Source: Lodderomyces elongisporus (Eukaryota; Ascomycota; Pichiomycetes; Serinales; Debaryomycetaceae). From it: a stretch of 64,000 bases of DNA. Numbering within the stretch: position 1 is the stretch's first letter; each line of letters opens with the position of its first letter. Shown piece by piece: positions 43,618 to 54,063 of this stretch. The position numbers and the translations under genes were made by a program. The stretch spans positions 939,501 through 1,003,500 of the forward strand of contig NC_083673.1 in NCBI RefSeq assembly GCF_030384665.1, read 5' to 3'. The notes under the pieces are model-generated. The model saw only the letters and a list, made by a program, of their open reading frames with translations. It was not told the origin of the DNA and ran no database searches.

Positions 43618-44691
43618 ATGTCCGAGACAACAGATAAGCAATTGACGGAGGCTGAAAAGAGGAAATTACTCAGAGAAAGAAGATTGGCCAAGATGGCACA
43701 GGGCAAAGCCAGTGATCGATTAAACACCATTTTGAGCCAAGGCTCATCTGTCAAAAGCGTCTCTCCTCCTGCTGTCACGTCCGCTCTTGAAAACAAAGCT
43801 ACAAAGTCTACTGATACTGCCACTGTTACAGATTCAAGCACAAATGCTACATCTGTATCTCCTTCTGCAGCAAAAGCGACACCAACTAGTACTGGTGTCT
43901 CATCTGCTATATCAGACTTTGATGATCCAGAAATTCAAGATATTTCTGATGTTGCCGTGAATAATAGTGGTGTTCTGGCACTTGGTAACTTGAGCGGTCT
44001 TGACAGTAATAATCCTTCGCAGCCCAATCTCGATGAGATGTTCCAAAAGATTATGCAACAACAAAGTCAACACAATTGCGACAATGATAACAATGGTGAA
44101 AACAATCCTATGGCCGAGATGTTAAAAATGTTCAATTCAATGGGTGGCGGAGATAACAACGGTGGCCTTGGTGGTTTCGACAGCATGTTTTCCGGCTCCC
44201 CAAACTCACCACCTCCAGAATCCATCAGTCCCGAGATGATGAAATACCAAGCAGATTTGGCCAAATACCACACATATCAAGAGCAATTATGGCAATTCAG
44301 ATTCCTTGTGGTGAGAATTTTAGCCACGATTTTCAATTTTGCCTACCATTTTATCACCATACCATCATTCACGGCATCAAACCATGCATATGTACGTGAC
44401 TTGAGTGAAGTATATCCATTGCTGGGATTTATGACTATTTTCACTTCAATTGAAGTCGTGATCATTGCAACTTATTACTTGTTGTTTACAAAATTGGGAT
44501 TATTCCATGCATCTAACCAAAAGAGTTTTATCTTGAAAGGAATCAGCACCTTATCGATGTTTGTACCACAATTACTGAGATACGAACCCTTGGTGGCTAC
44601 ATTATTAGGATACAAGGAACTATTGGGCATTTTCGTGGGAGATTTGTCACTTGTCGTTGTGATGTTTGGATTACTCAGTTTTTCAAATTGA
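43618..44691 (+). CDS. GET2: GET complex membrane receptor subunit Get2
   Basis: Get2 with Get1 forms the ER receptor that takes tail-anchored proteins from Get3. The 357-residue protein begins with the Get3-binding charged helix, AEKRKLLRERRLAKM (RERR at residues 19-22), which is the hallmark of the family. A low-complexity Ser/Thr/Ala linker and a Gly/Asn/Met-rich stretch lead to three hydrophobic segments in the C-terminal third (about 225-245, 270-290 and 325-352). It is longer than S. cerevisiae Get2 (285), mainly in the linker. The ATG at 43618 places the helix at the very N-terminus, as required. Confidence 0.9.
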   Translation: MSETTDKQLTEAEKRKLLRERRLAKMAQGKASDRLNTILSQGSSVKSVSPPAVTSALENKATKSTDTATVTDSSTNATSVSPSAAKATPTSTGVSSAISDFDDPEIQDISDVAVNNSGVLALGNLSGLDSNNPSQPNLDEMFQKIMQQQSQHNCDNDNNGENNPMAEMLKMFNSMGGGDNNGGLGGFDSMFSGSPNSPPPESISPEMMKYQADLAKYHTYQEQLWQFRFLVVRILATIFNFAYHFITIPSFTASNHAYVRDLSEVYPLLGFMTIFTSIEVVIIATYYLLFTKLGLFHASNQKSFILKGISTLSMFVPQLLRYEPLVATLLGYKELLGIFVGDLSLVVVMFGLLSFSN

Positions 44692-44852
44692 AAATATATA
44701 CATAAATAAACCCATATAGTATCAAGGATACAATATATATTATAATGGCTATTTACAAAACGAACATATATAAAAAAAAAAAGAAAGAAAAAAAAAAGAA
44801 AAATGAAATATTAGTAAAAAGGAATAAAAGTAAACCATATGGAAAAGTGGAG

Positions 44853-45974
44853 TTAGTAAAATTTCTTCATCTCTTGCCTCTTTTTGGCGATCATCTTTTC
44901 TGCACTTTGATAGTTTTTGCTTCTCCACAAGTACCACAAAAACAATCCTGTACTTGCTGCTGAGACCCCAAACCACGTTATGAGGTATTGTAAATGATTA
45001 TTTGAAAGTTTGATTGTAGGTCTGGCAGCAATGGGTACACCCTCCTGTATAAATTGAAACTCTTGGTATTGAAAAGTTTCATCGTGGTCAGCTTGATGCT
45101 GGGCAATAAATTCTTGGTCTCGAACAGATTCAGATTTGCCTGAAGAAAATAGCGCGTTCCAAAACTTTGAGTGTGGTTTTCCATCACCATTATTAGTACC
45201 ATTTTCATTCCCCTTCTTATACTCTAAATGGTCATTTAAATCATAGATCATCTGACAATACACTGGCAATGACCCACTTTGCTTCGCCATGGCGGGTACG
45301 TCAATCACGTTGAACAATTTCATGCCGGGTTCATGGTCGAATTGCATTTTTGATTTTTCAGGCATATTTCTGAACAAAGCCTCGATTTCTATCTCGCCTT
45401 GTGGGAACGCCAAGTGTGACAAGTAGCCCTTGGATCTTGTACCTGGAACAACTTTATCCTTGTGAATCCACCCTCTTTCAATCAATATGGGCTCGCCGCC
45501 ATCTGAACGAATAAACGGGGTGACCACAAGGTATCCCACGACACCGTCCTTCAATCTCGGTCCCAAGAACATTTCTTGATCATAATCAAAATGTCCCTTG
45601 CATTTAAATCTTCTATATTCAAACTCCTTACTGATGACATCAACATCAAGATTTGGTGGTATTTTCTCAATGACCGGTGCAGCAAGATTATTCTCGCACT
45701 TGGCAATAAGATCTGTCTTCCATTTCAATCGCTTAACCTGCCAGCACCCCAAACAAAACGATACTATAGGCATTGCAAGCATTAACAGTAGTAAAGCTTT
45801 TCTAATAAACGGCATCTTGGCTTGGTGTGCAATCGTGCGTAGATTACCAGGAACTGATGTGACTGGTTCCCAATCAGTGGGTGAGGTTTTTACTGTACGA
45901 CGTGAGCATCGAAGTAAAGAGCCAAAACGCATCCGTAGCATTTGCCCCGTCACAGTAGTAGACAAGCTGAACAT
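44853..45974 (-). CDS. SHY1: Cytochrome c oxidase assembly protein, SURF1 family
   Basis: Shy1 assists assembly of Cox1 and its heme a centres in the mitochondrial inner membrane. The 373-residue protein has a basic presequence-like N-terminus (MFSLSTTVTGQMLRMRFGSL). TM1 lies near residues 57-76 and is followed by the SURF1 motif GCWQVKRLKWK. The IMS domain contains the block GPRLKDGVVGYLVVTPF and ILIERGWI, both SURF1 signatures. TM2 lies near 330-350 (YLITWFGVSAASTGLFLWYL). A hydrophilic Gly/Asn-rich insertion near residues 255-285 lengthens the IMS domain relative to simple SURF1 proteins. It converges with GET2, 161 bp apart. Confidence 0.94.
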   Translation of the reverse strand: MFSLSTTVTGQMLRMRFGSLLRCSRRTVKTSPTDWEPVTSVPGNLRTIAHQAKMPFIRKALLLLMLAMPIVSFCLGCWQVKRLKWKTDLIAKCENNLAAPVIEKIPPNLDVDVISKEFEYRRFKCKGHFDYDQEMFLGPRLKDGVVGYLVVTPFIRSDGGEPILIERGWIHKDKVVPGTRSKGYLSHLAFPQGEIEIEALFRNMPEKSKMQFDHEPGMKLFNVIDVPAMAKQSGSLPVYCQMIYDLNDHLEYKKGNENGTNNGDGKPHSKFWNALFSSGKSESVRDQEFIAQHQADHDETFQYQEFQFIQEGVPIAARPTIKLSNNHLQYLITWFGVSAASTGLFLWYLWRSKNYQSAEKMIAKKRQEMKKFY

Positions 45975-47094
45975 TCTGTTGATAATTTCAAAAAATCGTT
46001 ATTTTAAAAAAGGAAATAGATATTTGCTATTTACTTCAAATTGAAATTATTTCGTTTTTGTTTTGCTTGTGTTTTATATAAAATTAAAAATGAAAAAATG
46101 TAAGAAAGAATGTAAAAAAGGCATAAAAAAAATAAAATAAAAATACAGCAGAATTCTGTCCCTTTTGATATGTCTGAGTATCTTCTTGGAATGTTAGTGC
46201 AACTACAAATTGGCTAGTAGTAGTAAATGAGGTCGCGCTACCTATTTACTAACAATTGTGTACTGGACAGACACAAGTTACAAAATCGTTTCCATTTCTA
46301 TCCAGAGAGCAGTATCTTTACATCTTTATGACTTGAAGATTCAAACATTTAGTCTAAACGTTGTCCTGTCCTATCTTTTCTTTATTTCTTTTTTTTCTTT
46401 TTTGCATCAATGTAGTTGTAAGCAAAAAACAACGTATGAAATGTTGCATCAACGAATCTCACTTATTACATGTGTACCTCCGTAGAGAAGCAAACATTTT
46501 CTTACACCAAAAGTTTTTGTCTTCAAAAATATGCAAATTGTGCCAAAACTCTAAAGCTTACCAAATTCAAATCTAGTAAACCTTTTAAATGACAGTCAAC
46601 AAGACATCGAAAAAAAAAAAAAAGAAAAAGTTCGACACTTCTTTTAACAATAGCAATTCCCTCTTTTCCAGGATACCCCTTTCCAAAATAAAACAAAAGG
46701 AAAGTAAAAATTTTCTTTGTCATGGGAAAATTCAAATCCAAATTCAAATCCAAATTCAAATCCAAATTCAAATCCAAATTCAAATCCAAATTCAAATTCA
46801 AATTCAAATTTAATTGTAAAGATTCATTTGATTATTTTTTCCTTTACCAATTTCCCAAAGCGGTATTCGTGGTAGCACCAGCTGTGTCGGTCATCCCAGG
46901 ACAAGTAGATCCGACATTTAGCGTTCTTTGCTCCAGTCTTTTATATAGCCCGACTAAAGAGCCATGCACTATGATGCACCACAACCATCAATAATGAACC
47001 ACACCTTTATTTCTCTCTCTTTCTCTCTCTCTCTCTCTTTTTTTATTTTTATTTGCTTTTCAGAATCCAATTAAGCATATCACACGAGCAATCT

Positions 47095-47129
<35 letters not shown>

Positions 47130-47438
47130 AAAGCAAAAAGTTCAAATAGTTTCTACATCAGTGATTAAGTTCCATCTTTCTTTTATCAAACACTTGTAAT
47201 TTGATTCATTTAGGTTTTCTATTAAACCACCATCAGTTTTTATTTATCTTTCTATCTGCGTTTCCCAAATTATCGGTTGGTTCTATATTTCTACATATTT
47301 TGCAAGGTCCGAATCACCCAATTTACAAAATCAAATAAGACCAAGAAATAAATACACCCAAGTTCAGCACACTCCTCTTTTTGTTTTCCCAAATTTTTTT
47401 TTTCCCCGATTACTTTCCATTGTTTTTCACTATATGTA
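45975..47438. other. Divergent intergenic region (1.46 kb)
   Basis: This lies between SHY1 and the RCF3-like gene. It contains a 12-bp minisatellite (46729-46811), CT repeats (about 47013-47040) and a TA tract (about 47099-47126). No gene is recognised. Confidence 0.55.
46729..46811. repeat. 12-bp minisatellite (AATTCAAATCCA)
   Basis: Five exact copies of the 12-mer AATTCAAATCCA lie at 46729-46788, followed by AATTCA-based variants. It makes an artificial Lys/Phe/Ser frame that is not a gene. Confidence 0.92.
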
Positions 47439-47789
47439 ATGACCACTTCAGAGCCACAAAGTGAAGATCTTCTCAGCGAGACCAAGCAGCAAAGACAACA
47501 ACGATTCCAAAACCAACTATACCAAGCGGGCTTCAAGGGGATGTTACAAGGCACATTGGTTGCTTTATTGACCGGTTATGCATTGTCCTATAAATATAAC
47601 CACGGAAAAAATGCAGCATATTTCAGAAATACTTACAAGATATGGTGGGTTGTTTGTTGGAACATTGTTGGGGTGACGTTTGCTACGGATACAGCAAAGA
47701 TGAATATTAGCAAACAAGCTGCTATTGAGGATGAAATCAAACGAAGTCGTTACTTCGAAGATGAGATGAACTCAGTAAGAAAGAAGTAG
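47439..47789 (+). CDS. Small two-helix mitochondrial protein, RCF3-like
   Basis: The 116-residue product has a hydrophilic, Gln-rich N-terminus and two hydrophobic helices at about 34-51 (FKGMLQGTLVALLTGYAL) and 67-84 (IWWVVCWNIVGVTFATDT). A charged C-terminus contains SRYFEDE. The order QGxL helix, FRN, W..G..F..D helix and a late FEDE/LEDE motif resembles yeast Rcf3 (YBR255C-A), a regulator bound to cytochrome c oxidase. That is suggestive only. The start at 47439 is the first ATG after an in-frame stop-rich leader. Confidence 0.65.
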   Translation: MTTSEPQSEDLLSETKQQRQQRFQNQLYQAGFKGMLQGTLVALLTGYALSYKYNHGKNAAYFRNTYKIWWVVCWNIVGVTFATDTAKMNISKQAAIEDEIKRSRYFEDEMNSVRKK

Positions 47790-48247
47790 GATGATCTACG
47801 TATTGCAAAGCTTTTGCTTTATGCGTGAGCTTCCATTTGTTAAAATTGATTATAATAAGAGGACAATCGAATGACGCATGCATATGTTGATTATATGTCA
47901 ATCATATATCGACCATGTGACATATTTCAATCACTAAATTGAATGAATTAAAAAAAAAAAAAGAGGACGCAAATCAATACAATATGTACATAAATGTAAA
48001 TACAATATATAGATACACATAAGCGTAAATACATTATAAGTGTAAATGCAAATATAAAGATAAAAAGAAAAAACTAACATATAGACATAAAACTCTAGCA
48101 TGGAATAATTTGGAAGACAAAAAAAAATAAATAAATGCAAACCGTTAACCACCTCAAACTTCCCCCTCCCTTTCCCTCTTCCGGCCTTTCTTCGCTCCAA
48201 AAACAATAAAATCATGAATAAAATCATGAATAAAATCATGAATAAAA
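47790..48247. other. Intergenic region between convergent genes (458 bp)
   Basis: This is the shared 3' region of the RCF3-like gene and AIM14. It ends with a 12-bp minisatellite that enters the AIM14 coding end. No gene is seen. Confidence 0.5.
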
Positions 48248-48252
48248 TCATG
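48205..48252. repeat. 12-bp minisatellite at the AIM14 stop (AATAAAATCATG x4)
   Basis: Four exact 12-bp units cover 48205-48252. Read on the minus strand each unit carries TGA in the AIM14 frame (48248-48250, 48236-48238, 48224-48226 and 48212-48214), so the gene ends in a series of spaced stops. Confidence 0.93.
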
Positions 48253-50752
48253 AATAAAATGCTTCTTCATGAAACTTTAATCCATTTTCACTCGACCAAA
48301 GCTTAACGTTTTCCACCAATTGTTTTGGTCCAGCTCCTATTACCCAAATTTTTTCGGCATTTAAATCTTCCTCGACGACTTTGTTTCTTGGTAGGTCTTG
48401 ACAACATACAAGATTATTATGTTCATCCAAAGTGGGCCCAGAACATTGGGTAAATCCTTCATTGATACACCAATTGTAGTACCTATAATTCAACTTGGGA
48501 CGCCCTTTATAGATCTTGTGCTGGATATTGAGTTTTCTAGTAAGAGAAGTAAATTGTGAGATCCAGGAAATGCTTTGGGCCGGAGAAGACCTTGAGTATA
48601 TGGGAATAAATGGTTCATTCATGGACGGTCTACGAGAAACGTGTGCAGATGAAACAGCTGGTGAGCTTGCTTGTAAAGGCGAAGAAGCGCGTGTATGCAA
48701 ATGCAGATGTGAATCTTGTTGTGGTGATTGTGGTGCATTTGGAAGTTGATTGATTGTATCATTGGTGACTTCGAATTCGTCATAATATGCATAGTTATGA
48801 TTATTATTAACATTGCTGTTGTTATTACTGCCACTACCGATGCTACCGCTACTGCCGTAGCCAAAGTTCAAAGATCGATTATCTAATAATTGGGATACAT
48901 CATTTTCCAAGACATCATCTATATCATCAAATAAAACAGCCGAGTTGTCAGGGCACCTGTTTCGGGGTGTTGAAGTTTGTATTCCCATGTGCGTAGTGTG
49001 ATGAGTGCAATCAGCATCAGTAAAAGCAACAGAATCGCCATCATCAATGGCATCAGCCTCTTCATCAGAGTTGATACCCACATCAACATCCTCGACCTGA
49101 TTTTCCTGGTTCAAACTGGTTATTTGTTCATTAGAACCCAAAAGCGGGATTCTTTCATTTTCCAAATCATAGTGAGCAGACAATGCACCAATTGAGCGTT
49201 TGCTAAGGTTGGACTTGCAATTTTTCAAAGTTATTGACTTTTCATCCAATGTATTAGAGCCAGTGACAAATATTTCAAAATCTTCACCGTGGATAAACCC
49301 ATCAAAGTAATTAAGTACAAGAATGTCTCTGAAATCTTTGATAACCCAAACAACTTTTGTAGGAACACCATGATAATTCATTGCTCGCAATATTGGTAAT
49401 GCAAATGATATAGCAGACCCACCAACAACAATCAAGATCCTTTTGGCATCAACATGCAATTTGGAAAGCATCCACTTGTTTTTCTTTGATGTATTCTTGT
49501 TGTTATGATTATTAGTATAGTTGTTGGATGTTGCTACCGACGCAATCGAGTTGGATAATTTGTAATTGATGAATAACAAATGTGGGTCGTAACTTCCAGT
49601 GATGAGGTATTTATGCCCATCAAATAATTGGAAATTACTCTTTCTAATGATGAGCCTCTGATACCGATCCTGCGGTAAGGAGACTAAAGTATACGGATGA
49701 TAATTTGGAATAATTTGTTTAAAAACCCTAACAATCCAACTTGAACTATAATTAGTTAATCGAATATGGGCGCCTGGAGCAGTTGCCTGTTTGGAGATGA
49801 GACTATTGGGGAATTCTACCAATGATAAGTTTGGCGACACATCAATTACTTTGACTTCGCCACGAACCGAGACACGTGTGAGGTGCCATCTATATGCAAT
49901 TTGCCCCACAAGTATGGCGATATTGGCCAAAGTGTAGAATGTGAAGGGTTGTGGTCGCACGTGAATTTGTAAGCAAGCAACGATGATCCATGTCCACGAA
50001 TAATGCATTATGTAAAATATCTTGTACCATCGCCGTCTAAAACTTGAAAGTGACGTGACCACAATCACGAGAAAACCCAATAAAGCAACCCACCCGTAAA
50101 CGTTTTCTTTCTTCCACGTTTTTTGCCAGGTATGCGAGAAGTCAAAATAAGCCAAATATATTAGGGTGTGCAAAACGCTTTGCAAAACAATCAATCGACT
50201 TAGCCATTTATGGATTGGAATCAACGTGAGATACAAGATATTGGGCAATGGAGACGGTCTCAATGTCAAAAATAAGACTGTAGGCATGCAATTCGCGGCA
50301 ACTCTGCCCAACCTCTTGGCTAAAAAGATGAGATCTCCATGATATATATCAACAAGGGACATTGTCGACAAAAAAGCTGTCCAGAATATCAATTGCGTTA
50401 TTGTCGAAAGATGCAAAAGAATATAGAATGCAAACGATTTGACCGCTTGCGCTGCTCGAGAGTTGAATCTATCTCGAAATGTGGCTTGTGCACAGTTTGG
50501 TTTGTGGTCATGTTTGATGTAATGATTGAGTCTAGTATAAAACCTTTTTAGAAAGTGGAATTTAAGTCTATAATTGTGTAGGATGATATAGTGATAAATG
50601 GGTATGAAAAGAATAATAAAGCAAAGTAATACTGTAGTTATTATACCGTATTTGTAAGTAGTATAGTTGCGTAGTTCACTGTACTCTTTAGTCTTGCCCT
50701 TGGGGAAATGGAAATAGTGTGTCCATGACTCCGGAAGAGTTTCATTGAACAT
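48248..50752 (-). CDS. AIM14: Ferric reductase/NADPH-oxidase-like membrane protein, AIM14 type
   Basis: This is a member of the flavocytochrome ferric reductase transmembrane family; S. cerevisiae Aim14/Yno1 makes superoxide at the ER. The 834-residue protein has about seven membrane helices between residues 33 and 290. Heme-ligand candidates are His181 (IPIHKW), His194 (VLHTL), His250 (IMHYSW) and His264 (QIHVRP). An FAD-binding type stretch (YHPYTLVSLP, about 351-360) and an NAD(P)-type strand with glycines (RILIVVGGSAISFALPIL, about 438-455) follow. It ends with KIWVIGAGP. A low-complexity acidic/Ser/Asn insertion at about 510-735 splits the reductase domain, explaining the size against 570 in S. 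cerevisiae. The last codons FYS lie in a 12-bp repeat. Confidence 0.78.
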   Translation of the reverse strand: MFNETLPESWTHYFHFPKGKTKEYSELRNYTTYKYGIITTVLLCFIILFIPIYHYIILHNYRLKFHFLKRFYTRLNHYIKHDHKPNCAQATFRDRFNSRAAQAVKSFAFYILLHLSTITQLIFWTAFLSTMSLVDIYHGDLIFLAKRLGRVAANCMPTVLFLTLRPSPLPNILYLTLIPIHKWLSRLIVLQSVLHTLIYLAYFDFSHTWQKTWKKENVYGWVALLGFLVIVVTSLSSFRRRWYKIFYIMHYSWTWIIVACLQIHVRPQPFTFYTLANIAILVGQIAYRWHLTRVSVRGEVKVIDVSPNLSLVEFPNSLISKQATAPGAHIRLTNYSSSWIVRVFKQIIPNYHPYTLVSLPQDRYQRLIIRKSNFQLFDGHKYLITGSYDPHLLFINYKLSNSIASVATSNNYTNNHNNKNTSKKNKWMLSKLHVDAKRILIVVGGSAISFALPILRAMNYHGVPTKVVWVIKDFRDILVLNYFDGFIHGEDFEIFVTGSNTLDEKSITLKNCKSNLSKRSIGALSAHYDLENERIPLLGSNEQITSLNQENQVEDVDVGINSDEEADAIDDGDSVAFTDADCTHHTTHMGIQTSTPRNRCPDNSAVLFDDIDDVLENDVSQLLDNRSLNFGYGSSGSIGSGSNNNSNVNNNHNYAYYDEFEVTNDTINQLPNAPQSPQQDSHLHLHTRASSPLQASSPAVSSAHVSRRPSMNEPFIPIYSRSSPAQSISWISQFTSLTRKLNIQHKIYKGRPKLNYRYYNWCINEGFTQCSGPTLDEHNNLVCCQDLPRNKVVEEDLNAEKIWVIGAGPKQLVENVKLWSSENGLKFHEEAFYS

Positions 50753-52157
50753 TTCGATGGTGAATTAAATAATGAAAGAAGGGAGGTTGATGCTAAATTG
50801 TATGAAATTTCCTCTCAAGTTGAAATATGTAAAAAAAAAAGATGTCACTTTAATATAAAAACAAATGGAAGTTTTTTTCTTTAAAAGTAATAACTAGGTA
50901 GATGGTTGCTAGTTAATCAAGAAACAACTTGATAGTATGAATACTATTTAAAAAAGTTTTTGAAAAAAGTTTGTGAAAAAGTGTTTGAAAGATTTAAAAG
51001 ACACAGCTTGATCTTTCGAAAAACAGTGCTCATGTGGCTTGGTTTCACCAGAACTAAGGGTAATGTGTTTAGTTATGAAAGATGCTGGACGTGCTAATAT
51101 TTTTTATTGTAGCTTGAAGTTGCGGTTGACTCTGAATATATTTGGCTTTGGCTTTGTCTTTGTCTGTGTTTCCTTCCTTTGTCCTTGTCTTTATCTTTCT
51201 TCCCTTCAATTTTATACTTTTTGTTGTTTATTTTGAAGTTGCCAGGTGAGGAGAAGGCACAAATGTAATCAATTGGCAACGGTTTGTAATATTTTCAATT
51301 CTTAGCGCCGCTGCCTTTGCTCTCTCTTTTGCAGACACGCAGACACTCAGACACGCTCGCTATAATTCTTTTGCTTTTTTTTTCACTACCATTTGCTTCC
51401 GTTTCTCGATCCGGACATTAAGGCCAAAAAAAAAGAAAAGGATAAAAAAAATTATACCATAATCTGGTGAATTCTTGAAGATTTGACTACAAAGTCTTAT
51501 TTCGGCAAAAGCAGCGGAAAGTAAAAAAAAAAAATACAACAACAAAAAACAATATGATTTAGCAACTAACAATTTCATCAGTTCTAGGTCACTCTCTATT
51601 GTTGTGGCTTCTAATATAATGCACCGTGCTGTGCTGTGCTTTGTTTTGCTGCACTGTGTGTATTGCTTCTATGGCTTACTGATCAAATAGATAACTTTTG
51701 CCATATGCAGTACTAAACAATCTCATTATTTCATTTCATTTCATTTCATTCCGAATGACGAATTCTTTAGAATCATACATCACGAAATTCATTACGGACT
51801 CACTAGCGTTTTACACTTACTTGAAAACAAGGCTTAGAAAAGTGAGTGCACGAGGATGGGAGGGAAAGGAGAAATGAAAACCAAAAGAAAACCAAAAGTA
51901 AAAAGATCTTGCTGAAGTGACTGTGAGTACTTGTCTTTGATGATATAAGAGAAAATAGTATAAACACATTTATTTACACACAAAAAAAATATTAAATTGT
52001 TGGTGATGACCTATTTTGAGTATTAGTACAGAATGAATACTAGGCAATGCAGACTATCTATCTATAAAATTTAAAAAAGTTGAATTGGCGATCGTGTCTC
52101 TCTTTTTTTGTTTTCTTTTCTCTTTCTATTTTTCTTTCTTTCTTTTTTTTCAATCTC
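50753..52157. other. Intergenic region (1.4 kb)
   Basis: This contains the AIM14 promoter and the 3' flank of the AIR gene. It has ATTTC repeats (about 51727-51750) and A/T runs. No gene or RNA is recognised. Confidence 0.5.
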
Positions 52158-53492
52158 TTAGTATCTTGGAAACACTACTTTATTTTTCTTTGACTTATTC
52201 TTACTACCCTCAATCAACCCAGACCTTGTAGGTTTGGAAATTGTTCCCAGCAGCAGCAGCAACAACAGCAGCAGTATATCTTTTTTCCCTTTAATCGTGC
52301 CGGACCGTGTTGGCCCTTTTGGTAACAGATTCGTGCCCTTGAAACTATGACTTCCATTCAGAAACAGACTGCCAGACCGTCGATCGTCCGTACTGTTGTA
52401 ATCTCTTGCATAATTACCTCCAAAGTTCCTATTCTCAACTCCACCAGAAGTACGGGGACGCGTTGGTAAAGAGTCAGGGTTGCGTCTAACTGAAGAAGGA
52501 CCATTAGGTCTGAAATTTCTATTGTTGTTATTGCTGTTGCTGTAATATCCCGAGCTATGATGTGAAGGAGCTTGATTAATGCTGTGGCCACCAAGGTTCA
52601 TACCACTTGTTCTGCTCAGGTTTCCACCATTTGAAGAATAGAATCCCCTACTTGGCCTTTTATGTGCTTCATACGAATCATAGGTGCCATAATCATGTCT
52701 ACTTCTCAGCGGATCGTACTCATCGTAGCCACTATCTCTTTTCAAACCCAAGAAATACAAAGGTCTCAATCGTTTAGGTAGATTGTTTCCACTAAATGCT
52801 GAGCCCAAATTTGGCACCCTTGACGATCTAGGCTCGGGGCACTCATCTCCGTAATGTACTTTTGATCCGCAATTGTAGCAACAAATTACAGGCAATACAG
52901 AACTCTCCCCTTGTTCATCCATAGCCCTAGACTGTGGATTTGTGATATAAGACCTCCAAATGGTGGGACAGTTTTCATCACCATGTTGAAAAGTATCACA
53001 GGTACGACAATATTGTCGTTTCCTAGTCTTACTCTTACACTCCAGTACATAATGTCCCTTTTCACCACACCTCAAACATATCAAGGTCGTAGGACAATGC
53101 GTTTCATAATGATCGCCAACTTTACCACATTTGTGACAAATAACAACTTTACAGTTGGCACGTTTGTGACCCCGCTTATGGCAATTATCACAGATGGGAC
53201 CTTCTTTCTTCGGGTCACTCACACCAAAGTACCGTCCCTCGCCCCTGAGGTCAATGAGCTCATCCGGATCATCAGTGACTTCTTCTATTTTGAGAGACAC
53301 AGTAGTTGGATGGTAGGCCTCCTCCTTTGAAGTTACTGCCTCAGCTGAGACTGAGGTTGATTCTGAAGTTGATCCCAAAGTAGTTGTTTTAGATGAGGAT
53401 ACTGGCGAAGTTGAAGCTGGCTCTGACGAAAATTTGTGTCTTTTGAGTTTCTGTTTCGAAGTATCTTCAACGTATAAATCATCCACAGACAT
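52158..53492 (-). CDS. TRAMP complex zinc-knuckle RNA-binding subunit, AIR1/AIR2 type
   Basis: Air1/Air2 bind RNA and link the poly(A) polymerase Trf4/5 to the helicase Mtr4 in nuclear RNA surveillance. The 444-residue protein has five CCHC knuckles in a row at about residues 105-225: CDNCHKRGHKRANC, CHKCGKVGDHYETHC, CLRCGEKGHYVLEC, CRTCDTFQHGDENC and CYNCGSKVHYGDEC. The block GRYFGVSDPKKEGPICDNC just before matches Air proteins. A Gly/Asn/Arg/Ser-rich tail follows. Near the C-terminus nine codons in a row are CTG or TTG (seven CTG). In the CTG code this reads mostly serine, which is sensible here, whereas poly-Leu would not be. ATG 53492 (MSVDDLYVEDTSK) was taken; the open frame upstream has no ATG. 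Confidence 0.9.
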   Translation of the reverse strand: MSVDDLYVEDTSKQKLKRHKFSSEPASTSPVSSSKTTTLGSTSESTSVSAEAVTSKEEAYHPTTVSLKIEEVTDDPDELIDLRGEGRYFGVSDPKKEGPICDNCHKRGHKRANCKVVICHKCGKVGDHYETHCPTTLICLRCGEKGHYVLECKSKTRKRQYCRTCDTFQHGDENCPTIWRSYITNPQSRAMDEQGESSVLPVICCYNCGSKVHYGDECPEPRSSRVPNLGSAFSGNNLPKRLRPLYFLGLKRDSGYDEYDPLRSRHDYGTYDSYEAHKRPSRGFYSSNGGNLSRTSGMNLGGHSINQAPSHHSSGYYSNSNNNNRNFRPNGPSSVRRNPDSLPTRPRTSGGVENRNFGGNYARDYNSTDDRRSGSLFLNGSHSFKGTNLLPKGPTRSGTIKGKKDILLLLLLLLLGTISKPTRSGLIEGSKNKSKKNKVVFPRY

Positions 53493-54063
53493 ATTACTTC
53501 TTTTTCTTTTCTTTTCTCTTTTCTGTTCTCTTTTCTGTTCTCTTCTTTCTTTCTTTGCTTGTTTTTGCAACTTTCTTCTTTTAAATGAGCAATGATTCTT
53601 TCTGGCTTAAAGTAATGTCACCAGTGTTTTTCGATTTCTGTGATAAAATTCAACAATATTAGCTAGTTTTGCAATCTCATTTTTTTTTTTCTTGCTCTCT
53701 TCTCTTATTTTGTTTCTTTGTTTTGTCTCGCGCTGGCGGCAATAAAATCTAAACCATTGCAACAGTACTGTCAAAGATTTTATGGTTGAAAAAGAATTAA
53801 TGAACAACATGTATTTACATTATCAATGGTTTAAAGTTACTACAATTAGTTAAATACAGATGTATTTATAAAGTGCTATTGATGGCCGTTCTTGTTATTG
53901 CATAAAGAACGAGTAATAAGAACTTCTTCATACATATTTGACTCACACGGGCAATACATATCCACACACACATCCACATCCACATCCATATTTTCTTTCC
54001 TCCTTTCATCTTTTTCTCATTGCCCTCTTTCTTGCTTTCTAGTACCTGGCTGGCTCACTCCTC
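53493..54063. other. Intergenic region (571 bp)
   Basis: This is the promoter of the AIR gene and the 3' flank of TVP18. A CT-rich tract (TTTTCTCTTTTCTG units, about 53500-53560) adjoins the AIR start. No gene is seen. Confidence 0.5.

Noticed and set aside
46729..46811. CRISPR-like regular repeat
   Set aside because: Units are contiguous without unique spacers and the host is a eukaryote; this is a minisatellite.
46523..46994. Frames of repeated Lys-Phe-Lys-Ser and Asn-Leu-Asp-Leu on both strands
   Set aside because: Both are translations of the AATTCAAATCCA minisatellite.
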